From Actinomycetes bacterium (GTDB lineage: Bacteria; Actinomycetota; Actinomycetes; Actinomycetales; Dermatophilaceae): DNA of 5,894 bases. Location of the stretch: positions 1 to 5,894 of the forward strand of contig JAEWFB010000101.1 of assembly GCA_023389095.1 (NCBI GenBank), written 5' to 3'. Positions 1-5,894 of this stretch are shown piece after piece (the first letter of the stretch is position 1; every line of letters starts with the position of its first letter). Made by a program: the position numbers and the translations under genes. The notes below the pieces were generated by a model. That model worked only from the letters and a program-made list of their open reading frames with translations, ran no database searches and had not been told where the DNA came from.

Positions 1-1179
1 CAGAAGGTGCGCGGTGGCGACGTCGGCGCGCTGCCCGCCGTCGCGGGCCTGATCGTGCTGATCCTCGTCTTCACGGCGCTGCGCCCGTCGACCTTTCCGA
101 CCGCGTTCAACATCGCCAACCTGATCAACCAGAGCGCCGCGGTGATCGTCATCGCCATGGGCCTCGTCTTCGTGCTGCTGCTCGGCGAGATCGACCTGTC
201 GGCCGGTTATGCGGCCGGGACGTCGGCGGCCGTCATGGGCATCTTCATGACCAACCAGGGCTGGCCCTGGCCGTTGGCCCTCGCCGCGTGCCTGCTGACC
301 GGTGTCGTCATCGGCACCTGCATCGGCCTGCTCGTGGCATACCTGGGCATTCCGTCGTTCGTGGTCACGCTCGCCGCGTTCCTCGGGCTCCAGGGCCTGC
401 TGCTGGTGCTGATCGGCGAGGGCGGCACGATTCCCTACCGCGACGACACGATCCTCGCGATCATGAACAGCAACCTCCCGATCTGGCTGGGCTGGACCCT
501 GTACGTCGTCGGGATGGTCGTCTACGGAGGGTTGACCTACCGGCGGTCGGTCGCCCGCCGCGCGGCCGGGCTCACCGGTGACGCCCTCTCGGTCTGGGCC
601 TTCAAGATCGGGGCGCTGGCCGTCCTCCTCGGCCTCGCGACCTGGTACCTGAGCGCGGAGCGAAGCAAGAACATCATCGTGACCTCGCTCAAGGGTGTGC
701 CGATCGTGGTCGTCGTCCTGCTCGTGCTGCTGATCATCACGAGTGTCGCCCTGGGACGGCTGTCGTGGGGCCGGCACGTGTACGCCGTCGGCGGTAACAC
801 CGAGGCGGCCCGGCGGGCCGGCATCGGTGTCCAGACGGTCAAGCTGTCGTGCTTCATCATCTGTTCGACACTGGCGGCCGTCGCCGGCGTGCTCCTGGCC
901 AGCCGGGACAACTCGGTGTCGCCGACGACGGGTGGCTCCTCGACCCTGCTGTATGCCGTTGGCGCGGCCGTCATCGGTGGCTGCAGCCTGTTCGGGGGCA
1001 AGGGCAAACCGGTCAACGCGATCATCGGTGGCCTCGTGGTCGCCGTCATCGACAACGGCATGTCGCTGCTCAACCAGCCCTCGGGCCGGGTCTTCATGGT
1101 GACCGGGCTGGTCCTGCTCATCGCGGCCAGCGTGGACGCCCTGAGTCGTCGGCGGGCCGCGGCGAGCGGCCGGGTCTAG
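1..1179 (+). CDS. xylH: XylH-like sugar ABC transporter permease (5' end cut by window)
   Basis: Integral membrane permease of the BPD_transp_2 family (RbsC/XylH type), which forms the channel of a monosaccharide ABC importer with a periplasmic-type binding protein and an ATPase, neither of which is in the window. Counting from the GTG at position 7, about ten hydrophobic segments are visible (for example residues 9-25, 44-60, 95-113, 116-137, 160-176, 199-215, 231-249, 281-298, 315-330, 337-352 and 361-377). Family signatures are GEIDLSAG at 60-67, the cytoplasmic loop GRHVYAVGGNTEAARRAGI at 255-273, and a C-terminal DNGMS at 349-353. The last motif, together with the extra hydrophobic segment near 199-215, matches E. 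coli XylH (393 aa) better than RbsC. The frame is open to the left edge, and the N-terminus before the first membrane segment is shorter than in XylH, so the true start is probably upstream. Xylose as substrate is inferred; another sugar is possible. Confidence 0.88.
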   Translation, partial: QKVRGGDVGALPAVAGLIVLILVFTALRPSTFPTAFNIANLINQSAAVIVIAMGLVFVLLLGEIDLSAGYAAGTSAAVMGIFMTNQGWPWPLALAACLLTGVVIGTCIGLLVAYLGIPSFVVTLAAFLGLQGLLLVLIGEGGTIPYRDDTILAIMNSNLPIWLGWTLYVVGMVVYGGLTYRRSVARRAAGLTGDALSVWAFKIGALAVLLGLATWYLSAERSKNIIVTSLKGVPIVVVVLLVLLIITSVALGRLSWGRHVYAVGGNTEAARRAGIGVQTVKLSCFIICSTLAAVAGVLLASRDNSVSPTTGGSSTLLYAVGAAVIGGCSLFGGKGKPVNAIIGGLVVAVIDNGMSLLNQPSGRVFMVTGLVLLIAASVDALSRRRAAASGRV

Positions 1180-1182
1180 AGC

Positions 1183-1195
1183 CGCGGGGGCCGCG
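1183..1195 (+). terminator. Weak candidate hairpin in the convergent gap
   Basis: CGCGG, a GGG loop and CCGCG form a 5-bp all-GC stem four nucleotides after the permease stop codon. No T-tract follows. The gap separates two convergent genes, so a terminator is expected here, but such short GC inverted repeats are common by chance in GC-rich DNA. The rest of the 49-nt gap shows nothing else. Confidence 0.22.
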
Positions 1196-1228
1196 TCGCA
1201 GTCGCCGAACCGGTGCCATGGGCTGGCG

Positions 1229-2875
<1,647 letters not shown>

Positions 2876-2884
2876 GCAGGGCAA

Positions 2885-2890
2885 CCTACC
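2885..2890 (-). promoter_or_regulatory. Weak ribosome binding site of the FAD dehydrogenase
   Basis: Read on the minus strand this is GGTAGG, 9 nt before the ATG at 2875. It is a partial Shine-Dalgarno match and supports that ATG over the longer in-frame extension. Confidence 0.4.
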
Positions 2891-2905
2891 GGGGCGCAGG
2901 CCCCG
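2890..2905 (-). promoter_or_regulatory. Hairpin in the leader of the FAD dehydrogenase
   Basis: CGGGGC and GCCCCG (2890-2895 and 2900-2905) form a perfect 6-bp stem with a 4-nt loop. On the minus-strand transcript it touches the weak GGTAGG ribosome binding site (2885-2890), so folding could limit translation of the dehydrogenase. Function is inferred only; the stem is GC-only and could arise by composition. Confidence 0.25.
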
Positions 2906-2928
2906 ACCCCCGGTGATCGGTCCGCCAG

Positions 2929-2942
2929 GGGCGAATTCGCCC
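2929..2942. promoter_or_regulatory. Perfect 14-bp palindrome, candidate operator
   Basis: GGGCGAATTCGCCC is identical to its reverse complement and has an AT core in otherwise very GC-rich DNA. It lies in the 116-nt region between two divergent genes, 50 nt upstream of the chosen clpP1 start and 54 nt upstream of the dehydrogenase start. That is where a dimeric regulator would bind to control one or both genes. The sequence shows the symmetry; the role is inferred. Confidence 0.45.
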
Positions 2943-2950
2943 GTGGCAGA
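2936..2950 (+). promoter_or_regulatory. PopR-box-like imperfect palindrome upstream of the clpP pair
   Basis: TTCGCC, three bases, then GGCAGA. From memory, the Streptomyces activator PopR, which controls the accessory clpP3 clpP4 operon, recognises TCTGCC-N3-GGCAGA. The site here keeps the 3-nt spacer, matches the right half 6/6 and the left half 4/6. It ends 41 nt before the clpP start. It shares its left half with the perfect palindrome at 2929-2942. No PopR gene is visible in the window, so the regulator is inferred. The other known actinobacterial Clp regulator, ClgR, has a related TTCGC-containing box that fits less well. Confidence 0.35.
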
Positions 2951-2991
2951 GCCGCGCCTCCGGCCGGTGCGTGCGGCCACACGCTGGGGTC

Positions 2992-3600
2992 ATGACCGAA
3001 TCACTTGCACCAGCCGCGCTGGACGACCACCTGTCGATGCAGCTGCTCCACCAGCGGATCATCGTCCTCGGCGCCGAGGTCGACGACCCGATCGCCAACC
3101 GGATCACGGCTCAGCTGCTGCTGCTCTCAGCACGCGACCCGCGCAGCGACATCAGCCTCTACGTCAACAGCCCGGGCGGCTCCGTCACCGCCGGCCTCGC
3201 CATCTACGACACCATGCGCGTCATCCCGAACGACGTGTCGACGCTCGCGCTCGGCTTCGCGGCGTCGATGGGCCAGTTCCTCCTCGGCGCCGGCACGCCC
3301 GGCAAGCGGTTCGCCCTGCCCAACGCGCGCATCATGATGCACCAGCCGTCCGCCGGCATCCAGGGCACCGCCGCCGACGTCGAGGTGCAGGCGAACAACC
3401 TCAGGGCGGTCAAGCGCCGCGTCAACGAGCTGCAGGCCGGGCACACCGGCCAGAGCGTCGAGCAGATCACCCTCGACAGCGAGCGCGACCGCTGGTTCAG
3501 TGCCGAGGAGGCGCAGGCCTACGGCATCGTCGACCACGTCGTCGCCTCGCTCGCCGACGTCCGACCGATGGGCGTCGAGCGGAAGGTGGGCCTGAGATGA
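2992..3600 (+). CDS. clpP: ATP-dependent Clp protease proteolytic subunit, P1-like
   Basis: A 202-residue serine peptidase of family S14, cytosolic, expected to assemble into heptameric rings that degrade proteins fed by a Clp ATPase. The catalytic triad is intact: Ser92 in AASMG, His117 in MMHQPSAG and Asp166 in SERDRW. LYVNSPGG at 56-63 provides the oxyanion region, and the handle helix spans roughly 125-150. The AASMGQFLLGAG and ERDRWFSA wording resembles actinobacterial ClpP1. The N-terminus is short: the GERSFDIYSRLL segment found in E. coli ClpP and in the next gene is replaced by DDHLSMQLL, so the axial loop may be reduced. The ATG at 2992 has GGGG only 2 nt upstream, an unusually tight spacing. 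GTG at 2971 and ATG at 3037 are in-frame alternatives. The stop overlaps the start of the second clpP by 4 nt (ATGA), implying coupled translation. No tig or clpX is adjacent, unlike the housekeeping locus. Confidence 0.93.
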   Translation: MTESLAPAALDDHLSMQLLHQRIIVLGAEVDDPIANRITAQLLLLSARDPRSDISLYVNSPGGSVTAGLAIYDTMRVIPNDVSTLALGFAASMGQFLLGAGTPGKRFALPNARIMMHQPSAGIQGTAADVEVQANNLRAVKRRVNELQAGHTGQSVEQITLDSERDRWFSAEEAQAYGIVDHVVASLADVRPMGVERKVGLR

Positions 3601-4208
3601 GCTACACGATCCCCTACGTCGTCGAGCGCACCCCGGCCGGCGAGCGCAGCTTCGACATCTACAGCCGGCTGCTCCAGGAGCGGATCATCTTCGTGGGCAG
3701 CGAGATCGACGACGGCGTCGCCAACGTCGTCATGGCCCAGCTGCTCCACCTCGCCGACGTCGCGCCGGAGCGCGAGGTCTCCCTCTACGTCAACAGCCCC
3801 GGCGGCTCGTTCACCGCGCTCATGGCGATCTACGACACGATGCAGTACGTGCCGACGCCGGTCGCCACCTGGTGCCTCGGCCAGGCGGCCTCGGCCGCGG
3901 CGGTGCTCCTCGCCGCCGGCGAGCCGGGACGACGCTTCGCGTTGCGGCACTCGCGCGTCCTGCTCCACCAGCCGTCCGCCGGTGGGCAGGGGACGGTCAG
4001 CGACCTGGCCCTGCAGGCCGACGAGCTGCTCCGCGTCCGCGCGGAGGTGGAGGAGGTGCTCTGCCGCCACACCGGACGCAGCATCGAGCAGCTGCGCGTC
4101 GACACCGACCGCGACAAGGTGCTCACGGCCCGGCAGGCGGTCGAGTTCGGCATCGTCGACCACGTGGTGGAGCGGGCCGAGGAGGCGCGCGTGGCGCTCA
4201 CCGGGTGA
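3597..4208 (+). CDS. clpP: ATP-dependent Clp protease proteolytic subunit, P2-like
   Basis: A 203-residue S14 peptidase subunit encoded directly after the P1-like gene with an ATGA overlap. That arrangement and the paired types suggest a hetero-oligomeric ClpP made of one P1-like and one P2-like ring, as known for mycobacterial ClpP1P2. The triad is intact: Ser99 in GQAASAAA, His124 in LLHQPSAG and Asp173 in DTDRDK. GQAASAAAVLLAAG and DTDRDKxLTA are the wording of mycobacterial ClpP2, and the N-terminus YTIPYVVE corresponds to its YILPSFIE. A full axial-loop segment (GERSFDIYSRLL, 15-26) is kept. One oddity is FALRHSR at 114-120, where most ClpPs have LPN or LPH before the Ser/Ala-Arg; Arg117 replaces the usual proline. 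The frame runs open far upstream, but that stretch lies across the first clpP and the intergenic region, so the coupled ATG at 3597 is taken as the start. Confidence 0.93.
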   Translation: MSYTIPYVVERTPAGERSFDIYSRLLQERIIFVGSEIDDGVANVVMAQLLHLADVAPEREVSLYVNSPGGSFTALMAIYDTMQYVPTPVATWCLGQAASAAAVLLAAGEPGRRFALRHSRVLLHQPSAGGQGTVSDLALQADELLRVRAEVEEVLCRHTGRSIEQLRVDTDRDKVLTARQAVEFGIVDHVVERAEEARVALTG

Positions 4209-4244
4209 GCGCGGTGGGGAGTTCTCCCCATCGGCTCGCCGCGC
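4209..4244 (+). terminator. Nested inverted repeat after the clpP pair
   Basis: An inner stem TGGGGAG/CTCCCCA (4215-4221 with 4224-4230) closes on a two-base TT, realistically a GTTC loop with 6 bp. An outer stem GCGCGG/CCGCGC (4209-4214 with 4239-4244) encloses it, leaving 8 unpaired bases on the 3' side. It begins at the base after the clpP stop codon. No T-tract follows, which is common for actinobacterial terminators. Its symmetry and position 67 nt before the next gene also allow an operator for the hydrolase genes. Confidence 0.45.
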
Positions 4245-4294
4245 GGGGACGGGACGAATCGGACACGCTGCGAGGTGCAGGGACACGGCAACCC

Positions 4295-4303
4295 AGGAAA
4301 GGA
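4295..4303 (+). promoter_or_regulatory. Ribosome binding site of the M15 carboxypeptidase
   Basis: AGGAAAGGA ends 7 nt before the ATG at 4311. This strong purine-rich site, together with the signal peptide that starts at that ATG, decides the start against an in-frame ATG 36 nt upstream. No convincing -35/-10 pair is seen between the inverted repeat and this site. Confidence 0.8.
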
Positions 4304-4310
4304 CCCGCAC

Positions 4311-5072
4311 ATGCGCACCTCACGACTCGCCCGCTCTCTCGCGGCCCTCGCCCTCGCGGCCGGCGGGGTGACCGTCGCCACGGCGACGGTCACTGCCACC
4401 GCCCCCGCGGCCCACGCCGACGAGTGCTACACGTGGAGCCGCACGCTGAGCAGCGGCACGTCCGGCTCGGACGTCAGCCAGCTGCAGATCCGCGTCGCCG
4501 GCTGGGCCGGCTACGGCGTCAACATGGCCATCGACGGCCAGTACGGCGCCCAGACGACGACGGCCGTCCGGAACTTCCAGTCCGCCTACGGCCTCGCGGC
4601 CGACGGTGTCGCCGGACCGGCCACGTTCTCCACGATCTACGCGCTGCAGGACCCGGACTGCACGCCGATCCACTTCGGCTACGCCGAGGCCAGCGAGAAC
4701 TGCGGCCGTGGCCTCAACGGAAACGGGTCGGTGTCCCTGGCGACCGCGCGGGAGAACCTCAAGCGCGTCATGTGGCGGGCCGAGGCGCTCCGGCACCGGA
4801 TGGGCGACCACCCGCTGCGCGTCACGTCGGGCTTCCGCGACAAGGCGTGCGACGCGTCCGTCGGCGGCACGGGCGGCGGGCAGCACACGTACGGAACGGC
4901 GCTCGACCTCGTGCCGGCCGATGGCGGCACGACGCTGTGCACGATCGCCCAGAACGCCCGCTACGCCGGCATGGGCGGCATCTTCGGCCCGGGATACCCC
5001 GGCCACTCCGACCACACCCACGTCGACATCCGATCCGGCCAGACGTGGAGCGCGTCCCAGTGCGGCATCTGA
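4311..5072 (+). CDS. Secreted zinc D-Ala-D-Ala carboxypeptidase (family M15) with peptidoglycan-binding domain
   Basis: A 253-residue exported enzyme expected to cleave the terminal D-Ala-D-Ala bond of peptidoglycan stem peptides. Residues 1-36 are a Sec signal peptide: basic MRTSRLAR, a hydrophobic Ala/Val core, then a cleavage-type AHA before Asp37. Residues about 45-113 are a PG_binding_1 domain (GTSGSDVSQLQ, IDGQYG, ADGVAGPAT). Residues about 120-253 are the catalytic M15 domain. The probable zinc ligands are His192, Asp199 (H-x6-D in HTYGTALD) and His237; Arg176, His232, Asp234 and His235 (GHSDHTH) complete the site. Order, length and the ending in CGI closely follow the Streptomyces albus G carboxypeptidase as I recall it. 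The six cysteines of the mature chain (39, 117, 131, 180, 210, 251) occur at positions where that enzyme has cysteines, so three disulfides are likely. The gene is followed after 14 nt by another wall hydrolase, suggesting one operon. Confidence 0.92.
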   Translation: MRTSRLARSLAALALAAGGVTVATATVTATAPAAHADECYTWSRTLSSGTSGSDVSQLQIRVAGWAGYGVNMAIDGQYGAQTTTAVRNFQSAYGLAADGVAGPATFSTIYALQDPDCTPIHFGYAEASENCGRGLNGNGSVSLATARENLKRVMWRAEALRHRMGDHPLRVTSGFRDKACDASVGGTGGGQHTYGTALDLVPADGGTTLCTIAQNARYAGMGGIFGPGYPGHSDHTHVDIRSGQTWSASQCGI

Positions 5073-5074
5073 GC

Positions 5075-5080
5075 GGGGAG
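5075..5080 (+). promoter_or_regulatory. Ribosome binding site of the lysozyme-like gene
   Basis: GGGGAG lies 6 nt before the ATG at 5087 and within the 14-nt gap after the carboxypeptidase stop. The gap leaves no room for a separate promoter, which supports co-transcription. Confidence 0.75.
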
Positions 5081-5086
5081 CGGACG

Positions 5087-5894
5087 ATGGCGAACCACCG
5101 CCGGGCGCTGTCCGGCCTCCTCGCGGCGGTCGCCGTGCTCGTCCTCGGCGTCGCCGTGGCTCCGAGCGCGTCGGCGGCGAGCAACGACCAGATCGCCTTC
5201 GACTACTTCGTGGGCAAGGGCCTGACGCAGAACCAGGCCGCCGGCATCGTCGGCAACCTCATCCAGGAGTCGGGCAGCCCGATCAACCCGTACGCCGACC
5301 AGGCCGGCGGTCCGGGCATGGGGATCGCCCAGTGGAGCGAGGGCGGCCGCTGGGACCACGACGCCGGCGACAACGTCGTCTGGTACGTCGCGAAGAGCGC
5401 GCGGAGCCGCTACGACCTCGGCGGTCAGCTCGACTTCACCTGGTACGAGCTGACGACGTTCTCCGGCTACGGCCTGGCCGACCTGAGGGCCTCCTCCAGC
5501 GTCGACACCGCCACGACCGTCTTCATGCAGACGTTCGAACGGTGCGGCACGTGCGCCACGAGCCAGCGGATCGCCTACGCCAAGGACGTCCTCGCCAAGT
5601 ACGGCACGGGGGGCTCCGGCGGTGGCACCACGGAGACGGCCCTGCCCGTGCTGCGCAACGGCAGCAGCGGTTCGGCGGTGCGCACGCTGCAGTACATGCT
5701 GCGGGCCTCGGGCCGGTCGGTCACGGCCGACGGGATCTTCGGCTCGGGCACCGACTCGGCCGTGCGGTCCTACCAGTCCGCGCACGGCCTCACCGTCGAC
5801 GGCGTCGTCGGCGACGACACGTGGTACTCGATCCTGCCGGTGCTGCGCCAGGGTGCCAGCGGCGACGCGGTCACGGGCCTGCAGCGCGAGCTCG
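5087..5894 (+). CDS. Secreted phage-tail-lysozyme-like wall hydrolase with peptidoglycan-binding repeats (3' end cut by window)
   Basis: 269 residues are visible before the right edge; the frame is still open. Residues 1-30 form a signal peptide (basic MANHRR, Ala/Val/Leu-rich core, SASA cleavage site). Residues about 33-172 resemble the phage tail lysozyme domain: FDYFVGKGLTQNQAAGIVGN, then NLIQESG with Glu61 as the likely catalytic acid, and the GMGIAQWSEGGR segment at 77-88. This predicts cleavage of the glycan backbone outside the membrane, though which bond is cut is inferred. A Gly/Ser/Thr linker (173-184) leads to a PG_binding_1 domain at about 187-250 (LRNGSSGSAVRTLQ, ADGIFGSGT, VDGVVGDDTW). 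A second copy starts at 251 and is cut. C152 and C155 in RCGTC could form a disulfide. The domain order is opposite to that of the upstream carboxypeptidase, whose binding domain comes first. A bacterial secreted hydrolase is favoured over a prophage lysin because of the signal peptide and the neighbour. Confidence 0.85.
   Translation, partial: MANHRRALSGLLAAVAVLVLGVAVAPSASAASNDQIAFDYFVGKGLTQNQAAGIVGNLIQESGSPINPYADQAGGPGMGIAQWSEGGRWDHDAGDNVVWYVAKSARSRYDLGGQLDFTWYELTTFSGYGLADLRASSSVDTATTVFMQTFERCGTCATSQRIAYAKDVLAKYGTGGSGGGTTETALPVLRNGSSGSAVRTLQYMLRASGRSVTADGIFGSGTDSAVRSYQSAHGLTVDGVVGDDTWYSILPVLRQGASGDAVTGLQREL
5645..5894 (+). repeat. Tandem PG_binding_1 coding repeats (second copy truncated)
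   Basis: The unit starting at residue 187 (PVLRNGSSGSAVRTLQ) recurs at residue 251 (PVLRQGASGDAVTGLQ), a 64-residue, 192-nt period. DNA is similar at both unit starts (GTGCTGCGC shared; CTGCAG shared later). The second copy is cut after 19 residues, so total copy number is unknown. Repeated binding domains of this type anchor hydrolases to the wall. Confidence 0.75.

Noticed and set aside
2934..2950. A canonical ClgR box in front of clpP
   Set aside because: The right part has TTCGCC, but the required GCG at the proper distance is GCA and other positions also mismatch. The PopR-like reading fits better.
3519..4310. Minus-strand open frame opposite the second clpP
   Set aside because: It mirrors codon bias of the real clpP genes, has no conserved motif and no ribosome binding site; it is an antisense shadow.
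4245..4310. A cyclic di-AMP (ydaO-type) riboswitch leader in front of the wall hydrolases
   Set aside because: Such riboswitches do precede actinobacterial wall hydrolases, but the gap after the inverted repeat is only about 66 nt and I cannot find the conserved core; it is too short for the full element.
5087..5894. Prophage remnant at the right end
   Set aside because: The only phage-like element is one domain of a protein that has a signal peptide and wall-binding repeats; no integrase, structural gene or attachment site is visible.

Overview
The window comes from a very GC-rich bacterium, most likely an actinomycete. The evidence is the strong G/C bias at third codon positions, a ClpP pair of actinobacterial P1/P2 type, and a secreted zinc carboxypeptidase that closely resembles the Streptomyces albus G enzyme. 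I cannot name the genus from the sequence alone.

Layout, left to right. (1) Positions 1-1179 (+) hold the 3' part of a XylH-like sugar ABC permease; its frame is open at the left edge. (2) After a 49-nt convergent gap, 1229-2875 (-) encodes a 548-residue FAD-binding dehydrogenase of the fumarate reductase/ketosteroid dehydrogenase superfamily. (3) A 116-nt divergent intergenic region (2876-2991) contains a perfect 14-bp palindrome that overlaps a sequence resembling the Streptomyces PopR operator. (4) 2992-4208 (+) holds two clpP genes overlapping by ATGA, one P1-like and one P2-like, both with complete Ser-His-Asp triads. Neither tig nor clpX is adjacent, which points to an accessory ClpP pair. 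(5) A 102-nt gap carries a nested inverted repeat directly after the second clpP stop. (6) 4311-5072 (+) encodes a secreted peptidoglycan-binding/M15 D-Ala-D-Ala carboxypeptidase. Only 14 nt later (7) 5087 to the right edge (+) encodes a secreted protein with a phage-tail-lysozyme-like domain followed by tandem peptidoglycan-binding repeats, cut by the window end.

The genes form independent functional blocks: sugar uptake, a flavin oxidoreductase, a two-subunit ClpP peptidase, and a probable two-gene cell-wall hydrolase operon that pairs a stem-peptide peptidase with a probable glycan-strand hydrolase. The most interesting parts are the accessory clpP pair with its candidate operator, and the adjacent wall-hydrolase pair. 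I found no CRISPR array, insertion sequence, tRNA or rRNA gene, and no previously undescribed system I could defend.
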